From positions 1-44,260 of the forward strand of contig CANICR010000005.1 in assembly GCA_947466405.1 (NCBI GenBank): 44,260 bases of DNA, written 5' to 3'. The position numbers were made by a program, and so were the translations under genes. The stretch's first letter is position 1; every line of letters begins with the position of its first letter. Under the pieces are notes generated by a model. It saw nothing but the letters and a program-made list of their open reading frames with translations, was not told the origin of the DNA and ran no database searches. Positions 1 to 8,425 of this stretch are shown here, in pieces. This DNA is from Chitinophagaceae bacterium (GTDB lineage: Bacteria; Bacteroidota; Bacteroidia; Chitinophagales; Chitinophagaceae).

Positions 1-405
1 CAATGGGCAAAAAATATTCCCAAGATCATTCTTACCAATCCTAAAGATTACTATGCTTCTTCTTTTGTGCATGATCAGATAAATGCTTCACTACCAATTG
101 ACAATGTAATTGAAATTCAAAGCTATAAGAAGTCGCTTCAGGATTTAAAAAATATTATTGAACTTGTGAATGACAATCAATTTGAAAAAGCAAAGAATAA
201 TTATCATACAGAATTCACGTTGCAAAACTTTAAATTCATTTATCATCAATGTAGAGGCTATGTAAAAAGAGGCGATTTTGTATCTCCAATAAAATCATTT
301 CGGATAGTTTGTAAAAGAAATCATTTCAGTTGGAAGGCAGTTGGTTATTTAATAAAAGGGTATTTAAAAGCGCCTATTTATTTATTTCAAAAAGAAATTG
401 ATTAA
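1..405 (+). CDS. C-terminal part of an unrecognised protein (5' end outside window)
   Basis: The reading frame is open from base 1 to a TAA at 403-405, so the gene starts upstream of the window. About 134 residues are visible. The GTG at 67 is only the first start-like codon inside the window, and the 22 codons before it are also open. The visible part has no motif I recognise. It is rich in Lys, Asn, Phe and Tyr and ends in a basic and hydrophobic tail (YLKAPIYLFQKEID) that could touch the membrane. The next gene, meaB, is convergent with a 9-base gap. Because glycan genes follow shortly after, a glycosyltransferase or related surface enzyme is possible, but nothing in the sequence proves it. 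Confidence 0.6.
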   Translation, partial: QWAKNIPKIILTNPKDYYASSFVHDQINASLPIDNVIEIQSYKKSLQDLKNIIELVNDNQFEKAKNNYHTEFTLQNFKFIYHQCRGYVKRGDFVSPIKSFRIVCKRNHFSWKAVGYLIKGYLKAPIYLFQKEID

Positions 406-414
406 TGTTGTTTT

Positions 415-1305
415 CTATTTATATTTTTCTATAAACTGGTACAAGTTAAAATCTTTTATTTGCTGTTTAATTTCTAAATAAAGATCCGATTTATCTATAT
501 CCTTCATTCTTTTCTTTTGAATAAGCTGATATATCTTTTCTACGAAAAGCCATTCTTTTTTCTCTTTGTTATGTGATTTGTTTTTTATTATAGCTTCTTT
601 CAATTCTTCAAGCCCTTTATTTTGATCAGCAATTGTTTGTATGATGGGAATCTCATCGTTTTTATTTTTGAAAGCTGGCGCTAACATTTGTCGGAGATTG
701 TTTGTAAATATATTTGCCCCGTCCCTGTCTGATTTATTCACAACAAAAACATTGGCAATTTCCATTAATCCTGCCTTCATTGTTTGTATTTCATCGCCAG
801 ATTCTGGCACTAATACAACAATGGTTACATCTGCTAATCCCGCAATTTCAATTTCGCTCTGACCAACGCCTACTGTCTCAATGATAATATAATCGTATTG
901 TGCTGCTTTGAAAACGTCTGTGATTTCAATAATTTTTGGATTTAGACCACCCAGAGATCCCCGAGTTGCAAGAGAGCGAATAAAAACATGTGGATTATTA
1001 TGCCATTGACTCATTCGAATTCTATCCCCCAATAAAGCGCCCAAATTAAATGGTGAAGAAGGATCGATACATAGTACTGCAACTTTTTTATCATCTTCAA
1101 TTAGCTTTCCAATTAAAGCATCAGTCAATGTGCTTTTACCCGCACCTGGTGGACCTGTAATGCCTATTATAATATTGGCATTATTAACTGGCAATGATTG
1201 CATAAATTGTTCATAGCCATCCACTTCGTTTTCTACCAATGAAACACATCGGGCAAGCGTGTTGATATCGCTCGCAATTAACTGATTATTTAATTGTTGC
1301 CACAT
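415..1305 (-). CDS. meaB: MeaB/ArgK-type G-protein chaperone of methylmalonyl-CoA mutase
   Basis: A 296-residue P-loop GTPase. The Walker A motif GPPGAGKST is at residues 51-59, the IDPSSP segment near 80-85, the switch-like ETVGVGQSE at 143-151 and the guanine-specificity motif NKSD at 190-193. These are diagnostic of the MeaB/ArgK family, which loads and protects adenosylcobalamin on methylmalonyl-CoA mutase in the cytoplasm. The protein is slightly shorter than the usual 310-330 residues but has the C-terminal helical tail used for dimerisation. The start is ATG, with 259 non-coding bases upstream. No mutase gene is in the window, so the client must be encoded elsewhere. Older annotations as a lysine/arginine/ornithine transport kinase are superseded. 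Confidence 0.93.
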   Translation of the reverse strand: MWQQLNNQLIASDINTLARCVSLVENEVDGYEQFMQSLPVNNANIIIGITGPPGAGKSTLTDALIGKLIEDDKKVAVLCIDPSSPFNLGALLGDRIRMSQWHNNPHVFIRSLATRGSLGGLNPKIIEITDVFKAAQYDYIIIETVGVGQSEIEIAGLADVTIVVLVPESGDEIQTMKAGLMEIANVFVVNKSDRDGANIFTNNLRQMLAPAFKNKNDEIPIIQTIADQNKGLEELKEAIIKNKSHNKEKKEWLFVEKIYQLIQKKRMKDIDKSDLYLEIKQQIKDFNLYQFIEKYK

Positions 1306-1564
1306 AATGCAAAATACTTTAGATAATTTAAATTATAGCAGGTATCTATTTTATTATTTTAAAAAAAGAATATTTTAATAATAATGAGTAGAAAAACAAT
1401 CAAATATAATTTATAAGTAGATTTATAAAAACTGGATTTAGTTTAAATAATTGAATATGATGTTTGATGTTAGTGACAATTACAATAATTGGCGTTATTG
1501 GGTATAGGTGGTGGCGTAATAATAAAGAATAATATTTATATCCACTTTAAGATCAACAAGTCAT

Positions 1565-2302
1565 TTATTCGAACCTTAAAAGATTGGCGGAAATTACATC
1601 AGGATCAAAAAGGGTTGTTGCAGGTTTAAAGCAATTAGTTTTATTTGCGTTTACCAAACGGCCATAACCTTTTGCCCTGATAAAATGTGCCGTATTCTTA
1701 ACGACTCTATGAGAAATTTTATTTGAAATAGTTTCACAATGCCAATGCCAATCTTCATGACCCCATCCAGATTTCATATCTACATTAATTTGTAACTGGC
1801 TTAAAAATACAGAACGTTTCAGAAAAACCAGGCTAGTCCAATAGTTGTTTTTCGACATTTCCCATTTGTCGAAATTTTCAGATGTAGAATCCTCATGTGG
1901 AAAAATATGAACCATTTCTCCAAAAATAAAATTCAACTCAGGATGACAAATAACGTCTAAAAATTGTTTGTTACTAAAAGAGCATGCTTCAAAAAGCCAG
2001 TTATAACCAAATAAATCATCTCCATCTAAAAAAGCAATGTATTGGCCATTTGCAATTCTAGCACCATGATTTCTTGAAAATCCAGTATCTCCGAATTTAA
2101 CAATAACAACTTTTAGCCAAGAATAATTTTGTTCATCAAAATAGTCAATGGTTTCTTGAGTAGGATTATCTAATACAGCAATTGCTTCAACTTTTAATCC
2201 CTTATCAGTAGCAAAATCAATAGATTCTTTTAATGAGAGGCAGGAGTAATGAACCATTGAGCCCTCTGAATGCGCGTTTAATATTACAGTTATATCAGTC
2301 AT
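1565..2302 (-). CDS. Family 2 glycosyltransferase (GT-A fold)
   Basis: A 245-residue protein. It has the N-terminal strand TDITVILNAH, the FSRNHGARIANGQYIAFLD stretch and the metal-binding DGDD motif (FLDGDDL) of GT2 enzymes, followed by WGHEDWHWHC, which resembles the acceptor-side ED motif of this fold. It probably transfers a sugar from a nucleotide-sugar donor to a glycan at the cytoplasmic face of the membrane. It is the last gene of a minus-strand run with the GT4 gene (16-base gap) and the upstream GT2. There is no membrane segment. Donor and acceptor cannot be read from the sequence. The start is ATG. Confidence 0.88.
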   Translation of the reverse strand: MTDITVILNAHSEGSMVHYSCLSLKESIDFATDKGLKVEAIAVLDNPTQETIDYFDEQNYSWLKVVIVKFGDTGFSRNHGARIANGQYIAFLDGDDLFGYNWLFEACSFSNKQFLDVICHPELNFIFGEMVHIFPHEDSTSENFDKWEMSKNNYWTSLVFLKRSVFLSQLQINVDMKSGWGHEDWHWHCETISNKISHRVVKNTAHFIRAKGYGRLVNANKTNCFKPATTLFDPDVISANLLRFE

Positions 2303-2318
2303 TCATTTTTTATTATAG

Positions 2319-4271
2319 TTAAACTAAGTAACCGGATTTTATTAACGCTTGTTCAAGATTTTCATTGGAGTGCCTAGTCGATATCAAATCATATGCATTT
2401 TTAGCAAGTGTACTTGCTTTTTCTGGATTAGATATTATGTCTTTTATTGCGTTTGAATAATCCTTAATAGATTCAATATCTTCTATTAAATAGCCTGTAT
2501 TTTCATTAATCAATTCTTTTATTCCGCCAACGCTAGAGGCTATTACAGGCATTCCAGCTGTACAAGCTTCAATTAATACATTTGGTAAACCATCCCATGA
2601 GGACGTATATAATAGTCCAATATAACTCATGTCTAATATTTCATCAAATGATTCATAAGATCCTTTGAAAGAAATATTTGAGCACTTTATAAGTTTTTTA
2701 TAATAAGCATTCGATTGATATAAATACCCATAAACAACAAATTCTATATTAGGATTAGACATGGCGATGTTGAAAAGTAAATCTGGTCTTTTTTGATCGC
2801 AAATTCTCCCCGCCCATAAAAATTTATAGGAAGAAGAATTTTTAATAAATTCCGATAAATCCCTTTTTAAATAAAAACCATTTTTATTTTTTAAATCCCT
2901 AGAAGGATAATATATACATGAAAATTTAGAAAGAGCTGCCTTTGTTAATCCAAATTCTGTTTTAAGATTATGTAACACCTCGAGATTGTCAGTAAAAACA
3001 ATATCTAACATTTCATATTGTTGCTTTAAATATTTAACTAAATAGCCAACACTTATTTTGTTGGAGTTATAATCATGGCAAAATGCAACGGCACATAATT
3101 TTGATTGAGAGCTTAGTTGTTTTCCTAAAACCTTAAACATTTCCCATCCATGGAAAGAGTTGATATTGTGAATAACTTTTGGCTTTAACTGAACGCATAA
3201 TGTTTGCAACAGTAGTAAATATTCATGAGAATCTAAGCGGGTTAAATATTTGGACAATGAGATGAATTGAGCCTCTCCTTTTATCCAACTTTTTGCATCA
3301 TCCTCGTTTCCTTGTGTATTAATTATTAATACCTTGTATTTTTTTTCTAATAAAAAATTAATATGAACACAAGCTACCCAATCAGCACCGCCTTTTTTTA
3401 ACTGAGGCAACAAGAAGATATAGTCCGGTTTGGTTTTTATCGATAAAATTACCTCTTTAAATATCTTCGCAAACAATGTTCTAGGCACATTGTATATATC
3501 TGAAACAATGCCTTTACTAAAATAATCAATGGCTATTTGCGGTTCAATTTCAGAGGCTTTTTTAAGCAAATCATTAATAATATTTTCTTTATTATAGTTG
3601 AATGCTTCTGTATTTAAGGTTGTTTTATTATTTGGAGAATTTAAATGTGTCACTGCTTTATTATCATCCTCAATATAGTCAGGTGATGAATAATAGTCCT
3701 CTTTGGTTTTACGGCCTTCATTATGGCCGTATAAAATATAATGAATAAAAGGATTGATGTTTGCATTTCTAACATCTGGGTTAAGCTTTAAATAAGTAGA
3801 TATATTAAAGCTTGAATTTGGATTGCAATTTAATTTCCATCCCTTTGTACAAAAGTGAATTAATGGGATAATGGTATTGTCTTTTTCAGGCAAGTATAAA
3901 GCTTTATACTCCTTCGAATTAAATCCAGGATGTGGATTGTAAAGAGCAGGCCCTCCTATTTTTTCAAAGTGTTCAATTGGCGACAATCCTGATTTTAGCG
4001 CTTCAGGGTATTTATTAAGATAATACTCAGTATCAAATAGTGGATGTGGGTTAAGATTTTCTAAATAACCCTTTTTATTATAATGATTGTAATAATAATA
4101 ACGACTATAATTTACTTTATCAACATTGTTTAATTGTTTAGCATACAAATCAAAGTCAAATAAAAAATTAAAAAACAATGCTTTGTTTTTTTTAACTGAT
4201 ATGTATGTTTTACATATTGGAAGTATGCTTGGTAAAGTATATTTAAAAAGATGTTTTATTTTATTAGGCAT
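2319..4271 (-). CDS. Family 4 glycosyltransferase with N-terminal repeat region
   Basis: A 650-residue, two-part protein. Residues about 40-200 hold three to four degenerate units of the type F-(D/N)-x-x-x-Y-L-x-x-x-P-(D/E)-x-x-x-x-x-x-x-P-(I/F/L)-x-H-(F/Y)-x-x-x-G, ending in GHNEGR, a module often found fused to glycan-building enzymes. The C-terminal half is a GT-B GT4 catalytic domain, with FLWAGRICDQKRPDLL as the start of the donor domain and the EACTAGMPVIASSVGGIKEL region carrying the conserved E and G residues of the nucleotide-sugar site. It is likely a polysaccharide glycosyltransferase. Its ATG lies inside the 3' end of the upstream GT2 (16-base overlap), which implies translational coupling. 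The acceptor is unknown. Confidence 0.88.
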   Translation of the reverse strand: MPNKIKHLFKYTLPSILPICKTYISVKKNKALFFNFLFDFDLYAKQLNNVDKVNYSRYYYYNHYNKKGYLENLNPHPLFDTEYYLNKYPEALKSGLSPIEHFEKIGGPALYNPHPGFNSKEYKALYLPEKDNTIIPLIHFCTKGWKLNCNPNSSFNISTYLKLNPDVRNANINPFIHYILYGHNEGRKTKEDYYSSPDYIEDDNKAVTHLNSPNNKTTLNTEAFNYNKENIINDLLKKASEIEPQIAIDYFSKGIVSDIYNVPRTLFAKIFKEVILSIKTKPDYIFLLPQLKKGGADWVACVHINFLLEKKYKVLIINTQGNEDDAKSWIKGEAQFISLSKYLTRLDSHEYLLLLQTLCVQLKPKVIHNINSFHGWEMFKVLGKQLSSQSKLCAVAFCHDYNSNKISVGYLVKYLKQQYEMLDIVFTDNLEVLHNLKTEFGLTKAALSKFSCIYYPSRDLKNKNGFYLKRDLSEFIKNSSSYKFLWAGRICDQKRPDLLFNIAMSNPNIEFVVYGYLYQSNAYYKKLIKCSNISFKGSYESFDEILDMSYIGLLYTSSWDGLPNVLIEACTAGMPVIASSVGGIKELINENTGYLIEDIESIKDYSNAIKDIISNPEKASTLAKNAYDLISTRHSNENLEQALIKSGYLV

Positions 4272-5122
4272 ATAAAACCGACAGTGTTATAAAAAACAAA
4301 TATAAGTAAAAAGCTCCTTTTTTTAACGAAGTAAAATAATTTCCTGTACCATATTCCATAATATTTTCGTTCGTATTTTTTATCATTTCTTATACCATTA
4401 AAAAATTCGACTATACCTAAGCCATTTGATTTATATAATTCATAATGTTTTTGATACAAATAAAGCATAGACGTATCTTCAAACTTAAGTTGCATATCTG
4501 TCAAAGAATTTTTCTCCATTCTTTTTCTATAGAAAAAAAAACAGTCTTTAAATTTATAAATCCCTCCAAATAAATGTACTATTCTAATCCAAAGGTCCCA
4601 GTCTTCTATATACTTTAGTTTCTCATCAAACGCCCCAGCTTTTTCAAATATTTGCTTTCTAATGATGGCTGAAATAAAAATAGAGTTTTCGAGCAGAAGA
4701 GAAACAGGATCAAAATCGGGCAATTTCCATATTTCGTTTACACTGCCAAATAATTGGGCATTACAATAAACCAAATTAATAGAATTGTTTTTTTCTAAAA
4801 AGGCAACCCCCGATTTTAAATAATCACAATGAATTAAATCGTCAGCATCTAGAAAAAGCAAATATTTTCCCATAGCATTTTTTGCCCCCAAGTTTCTTGC
4901 AGCAGACTGTCCTCTGTTTTGAGTAGAATACACTATTAAATTCTGCAGATTATTTTCTTTTGAATATTGCTCAATTATAGTAACTGAATTATCCGTTGAA
5001 CCGTCATTGATAATAATAACCTCATAGTCTGTAAGTTTCTGTTGATATACAGATTCGAGTGTTTCAGTAATAGTGCTTTCGTTATTGAAGCATGGAATGA
5101 TTATAGAAATTATTGGAGTCAA
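4256..5122 (-). CDS. Family 2 glycosyltransferase
   Basis: A 288-residue GT2. It opens with PIISIIIPCFNNESTI, then VIIINDGSTDNS, SAARNLGA and FLDADD, the classic nucleotide-sugar and metal-binding signature. EDWDLWIRI near residue 175 is the acceptor-side ED motif. The last 20 residues are hydrophobic and may anchor the protein at the inner membrane. The start is TTG: a TAA lies two codons upstream in frame and there is no ATG alternative before the conserved strand. It is the first gene of a three-gene glycosyltransferase operon and overlaps the GT4 gene by 16 bases. The substrate is unknown. Confidence 0.87.
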   Translation of the reverse strand: MTPIISIIIPCFNNESTITETLESVYQQKLTDYEVIIINDGSTDNSVTIIEQYSKENNLQNLIVYSTQNRGQSAARNLGAKNAMGKYLLFLDADDLIHCDYLKSGVAFLEKNNSINLVYCNAQLFGSVNEIWKLPDFDPVSLLLENSIFISAIIRKQIFEKAGAFDEKLKYIEDWDLWIRIVHLFGGIYKFKDCFFFYRKRMEKNSLTDMQLKFEDTSMLYLYQKHYELYKSNGLGIVEFFNGIRNDKKYERKYYGIWYRKLFYFVKKRSFLLIFVFYNTVGFICLIK

Positions 5123-5280
5123 GAATTATATAGTTTAATATTTTTTGTGGTAGTTAATATACTAAAATAAAAAGTTGTATTACCTATTTGTTCAACGGTT
5201 GAATGTCCCAAATTAAACTATCGGAGCGTCAAGGATTCGTTGGGATTAATTAAATACAACTATTATAAACAGTTGTATTA
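5123..5280. other. Gap between exporter and glycosyltransferase operon, with stacked inverted repeats
   Basis: This 158-base gap has no open frame worth calling but contains several dyads: TTCAAC-G-GTTGAA at 5191-5203, TCCCAA at 5206-5211 paired with TTGGGA at 5240-5245, and TACAACT at 5255-5261 paired with AGTTGTA at 5271-5277. The ten bases AGTTGTATTA occur at 5173-5182 and again at 5271-5280. It could hold the exporter's terminator, the promoter of the downstream GT genes, or a small structured RNA. Confidence 0.4.
5255..5277 (-). terminator. Weak hairpin just after the ABC exporter stop codon
   Basis: Read on the minus strand, TACAACT and AGTTGTA form a 7-bp stem with a 9-base loop three bases after the exporter's stop, followed by TTTAATTAAT. 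The stem is AT-rich, so this is at best a weak terminator or an RNA 3'-end stabiliser. Confidence 0.3.
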
Positions 5281-7131
5281 TTATCCAATTTTTTGGAGAT
5301 TAATCAGCCGCTTATAAACGCCTTCATTTTTATCAATCAAATCCAAATGATTTCCCCGTTCTATAATTTTACCATCTTGCAGAACAATTATTTCATCTGC
5401 TTGTTGTATGGTGCTTAGTCTATGAGCAATTACCAATGTTGTTCTACCTTTCATTAAATTACCCAATGCATCTTGCACCAGTTTTTCTGATTCGGTATCT
5501 AAAGCAGAAGTAGCTTCATCTAGTATTAATATTTGAGGGTTTTTAAACACAGCCCTTGCGATACTTAAACGTTGTCTTTGTCCACCGGATAAACGAATGC
5601 CTCTATCACCAATATTAGTTTGATAGCCATTTTCTGTTTCTATAATAAAATCATGGGCATTTGCAACCTTTGCTGCGTTAATAACATCTTCCATGCTAGC
5701 ATTAGGCTTTCCTAAGGCGATATTTGTGAAAATAGTATCATTAAACAACATGGTGTCTTGTGTTACAAAACTCATGTAGCTTCTTAATGATTCCATTTTA
5801 AAATCTCTTATATCTTTCCCATCTATTAAAATATTGCCACTTGAAACATCATAGAATCTTGGTAATAAATCAGCTATTGTAGATTTTCCTACACCTGAAG
5901 GACCAATTAAAGCAATTGTTTTTCCCTTCTCCATAATAAAACTAATATTATCAATTACAGTTTTGTCGGTATACTTAAATACAATGTTGTTAAATTCTAC
6001 TTTTTGGTTAAAGCTAGTTAATTCGATGGCATCTGATTTGTCTTGAACTTCAATAGGTGTATCAATTACTTTTAAAATTCTTTCACCAGCAGCTTGTCCT
6101 CGTTGAATATTAGCTAAGGCCAAAACCAATGCTTTTGCTGGTCGTATAACTTGAGAAAACATGGCTAAAAATGCAATAAAAGAGCCGGCGTTTAACGCAG
6201 AAGGGTCTGACCCGCTTTTATTATTTAAAATCAATCCACCACCATATACTAATATTGCGGCTACAACCATAACGCCTGAAACCTCAGAAAAGGCAGGGGC
6301 TAATTCTCTTTTGGCAAAACTTTTCAAAGCCGCTTTTCTATAAAATTCACTTTCCTTACTGAATTTAGAAATAAAAAATTTAGTAGCATTAAAAGATCGA
6401 ATAATACGCATTCCCGTAAGCGTTTCATCTATTATAGTTAAGATTCTTCCTACAGACGCTTGAGCATCTTGCGCCTCTTTTTTTAATTTCTTTGTAACTA
6501 CAGCTATTCCAGTAGCGGATATAGGAATAATGATTAGTGTAAAAAGCGTTAGCTTAACAGAAATCATAAACAAACCAACAAAATAAGCTATTATTAAATA
6601 AGGCTGCTTAAATAGTATTTCCATTGAGCCGCCCGCAACAGCTTCTAGTTCTAACACATCGGTGTTCATCCTAGATAATAAATCTCCCTTGTGTTCTTTT
6701 GTGAAATAACCTAAATGCAGATAGTTTATTTTTTCGAATATGGCCTCTCTGATTCTCTTTACTAAGAGTGTACGTGCTTTCATTAATTCGCGGTCAGCAA
6801 AGTAGCCAAACAAATTTGTCATTATTACCGCAAGAATAATAATACTCGCCATAAGGTAAATCGCGTAAATGGGATTTATTGACTTTAAATGGTGTATTTG
6901 ATAATAAAAATAATCTTTGAAAAAGCTTTGAGAAAATGAAAAATCTGGAGCTACAGCATATTTGGCAGCAAACTCTGCGGTTTCTGTTGTAAATAAGAAG
7001 TTTAATAAAGGAATTAATAAAGCAAATTGAAATACATTAAAAAAAGTACCAATTATCGAGAAAATAAAAAAAGGGATAGCAATTCGTCTGTATGGTTTAA
7101 TATAAGAGAGTAAGCGTAAATATATTTTCAT
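5281..7131 (-). CDS. MsbA-type ABC exporter (fused membrane and ATPase domains)
   Basis: A 616-residue half-transporter with the order typical of MsbA and multidrug exporters. Six membrane helices lie within residues 15-320 and the ATPase domain from about 375. Walker A GPSGVGKST is at 410-418, the signature LSGGQRQ at 514-520, Walker B ILILDE at 534-539 and the switch His in IAHR at about 570. As a homodimer it would flip a lipid or lipid-linked glycan across the inner membrane. Bacteroidota relatives are annotated as lipid A exporters, and its place among glycosyltransferases fits a glycolipid cargo, though cargo cannot be read from sequence. The start is ATG, with a good Bacteroidota promoter 90-120 bases upstream. 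Confidence 0.9.
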   Translation of the reverse strand: MKIYLRLLSYIKPYRRIAIPFFIFSIIGTFFNVFQFALLIPLLNFLFTTETAEFAAKYAVAPDFSFSQSFFKDYFYYQIHHLKSINPIYAIYLMASIIILAVIMTNLFGYFADRELMKARTLLVKRIREAIFEKINYLHLGYFTKEHKGDLLSRMNTDVLELEAVAGGSMEILFKQPYLIIAYFVGLFMISVKLTLFTLIIIPISATGIAVVTKKLKKEAQDAQASVGRILTIIDETLTGMRIIRSFNATKFFISKFSKESEFYRKAALKSFAKRELAPAFSEVSGVMVVAAILVYGGGLILNNKSGSDPSALNAGSFIAFLAMFSQVIRPAKALVLALANIQRGQAAGERILKVIDTPIEVQDKSDAIELTSFNQKVEFNNIVFKYTDKTVIDNISFIMEKGKTIALIGPSGVGKSTIADLLPRFYDVSSGNILIDGKDIRDFKMESLRSYMSFVTQDTMLFNDTIFTNIALGKPNASMEDVINAAKVANAHDFIIETENGYQTNIGDRGIRLSGGQRQRLSIARAVFKNPQILILDEATSALDTESEKLVQDALGNLMKGRTTLVIAHRLSTIQQADEIIVLQDGKIIERGNHLDLIDKNEGVYKRLINLQKIG

Positions 7132-7219
7132 TAAGAAAAATTTATAAGTAGTAGTGATTGAAGCTGATTTGAAAAAAAGTTGTGAACAAAATCCGCCATC
7201 AACCTTAACTTAGCATGCG

Positions 7220-7250
7220 CAAAGCTACTAAAATTCAATAATTATTCAAA
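7220..7250 (-). promoter_or_regulatory. Bacteroidota-type promoter of the ABC exporter
   Basis: On the minus strand a -33 box TTTG (7250-7247) is followed after 19 bases by TAGCTTTG (7227-7220), a perfect TAnnTTTG -7 box. Transcription would start near 7215, giving an untranslated leader of about 85 bases before the ATG at 7131. Both boxes and the spacing match the consensus, making this the best promoter in the window. Confidence 0.7.
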
Positions 7251-7376
7251 GTTTTATTAGTATTATATCGAATTTGAAAGGGCTTCGAATTTTTTTGCAA
7301 TATTGTTATTAATGAACAAATTCTATAGTTTTAGATAACATAAAGAGTTGTAACTAACCTATATGTAGTATTAGAT

Positions 7377-7395
7377 AAGTTGCATTGATCAACTT
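7377..7395 (+). promoter_or_regulatory. Inverted repeat upstream of the TTG-started GT2 gene
   Basis: AAGTTG (7377-7382) and CAACTT (7390-7395) are separated by seven bases, so they can form an RNA hairpin or a protein-binding dyad 32 bases before the TTG start at 7428. A related GTTCAAC follows at 7404-7410. No consensus -7 box is visible here. The function is inferred only from position. Confidence 0.3.
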
Positions 7396-7427
7396 TTATC
7401 ATTGTTCAACATGAAAATCGAATTATT

Positions 7428-8420
7428 TTGATTAAAAAAGGCATTTCTGTAGTTATTCCAAATTATAATGGAAGAGAGCTTCTAGTATACATAATACCCC
7501 CATTACTAAAAGCATTAAAAAAAACAGCGCTTCCTTTTGAAATTATTATTTCAGACGATAATTCGATAGACGACTCCATCTTTTTTATAGAATCTGAATA
7601 TCCTGATATTATTTTAATAAAAAATTCGAATAATAGAGGGTTCTCCCCAACAATTAATGAAGGAATTTTTATTTCTAATTTTGATTATGTTTTACTATTG
7701 AACAATGATGTGATATTATCGGAAGATTATTTCATTCCGCTATTGCGATACTTTGAAAAGGAAGACACTTTTGGTGTTATGGGTAAAATTATTGGTTGGG
7801 ATGATGATCAAATTCAAGACGGAGCAAAATACCCCAATTTTCATGGAGTAAAAATAAAAACAAATGGCAATTATATTTCAAAGCACCCAGCCAAAAACGA
7901 CTGGCTTTACTCGATATATCTATCTGGCGCCAACGCATTGATTGACAGAAAAAAACTATTGCAGCTTAGAGGCTTTGACGAAATGTTTGCCCCTTTTTAT
8001 GTGGAAGATTACGAATTGTCAATCAGAGCCTGGAGACTAGGATGGAAATGTTACTATGAGCATTTTGCTGTGTGCAGGCATAAAACATCTTTTTCAATAA
8101 AAAAGAAAAATAAAAAAAAATACATAAAGGCTATTTACAATAGAAATAAAATGTTTTTACACTCAATCCATCTTTCTGGAATGAGTCTTCTTCTATACTT
8201 TATTCAGTTAACCGCAGAGGCGATTTTAAATATTATCTTATTGAGATGGAATTATTTACATTCAATTCGTATGTTATTATTTAACATAGAAAATATCAAA
8301 AAAGCAAGAAAAAATATTTTCGTAGTTAGTGAAGAATTAGAAAGACCCGCAATGTCTTTAAGGGCTGTTGTTAAAAAGATTAGGCTAGAAATTAAAACAA
8401 AAGAAATTGAGTTATTTTAA
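7428..8420 (+). CDS. Family 2 glycosyltransferase
   Basis: A 330-residue GT2. GISVVIPNYNGREL is the N-terminal strand, IIISDDNSIDDS the donor-binding stretch, NRGFSPTINEGI the helix before the metal site and LLNNDVIL the DxD-equivalent (NND), with AFYVEDYEL-like FYVEDYELSIRAWRLGWK near residue 195 as the ED motif. A hydrophobic stretch near residues 245-275 may be a membrane helix. The frame has only a TTG as a plausible start; the next in-frame stop lies at 7386 and no ATG lies between. A six-codon ATG frame (7411-7431) ends across this TTG. If one T were added to the TTTT run, the protein would instead begin at that ATG. It is convergent with the next gene (5-base gap). Confidence 0.85.
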   Translation: MIKKGISVVIPNYNGRELLVYIIPPLLKALKKTALPFEIIISDDNSIDDSIFFIESEYPDIILIKNSNNRGFSPTINEGIFISNFDYVLLLNNDVILSEDYFIPLLRYFEKEDTFGVMGKIIGWDDDQIQDGAKYPNFHGVKIKTNGNYISKHPAKNDWLYSIYLSGANALIDRKKLLQLRGFDEMFAPFYVEDYELSIRAWRLGWKCYYEHFAVCRHKTSFSIKKKNKKKYIKAIYNRNKMFLHSIHLSGMSLLLYFIQLTAEAILNIILLRWNYLHSIRMLLFNIENIKKARKNIFVVSEELERPAMSLRAVVKKIRLEIKTKEIELF

Positions 8421-8425
8421 GAAAT

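Noticed and set aside
1306-1564. Possible small gene in the gap between meaB and the GT2 gene (short frame on the minus strand giving a proline-rich end, and a 16-codon ATG frame on the plus strand).
   Set aside because: The minus-strand frame lacks a start codon and the plus-strand one is too short, without signal or family. The gap is AT-rich with only weak AT hairpins. I see no supported gene.
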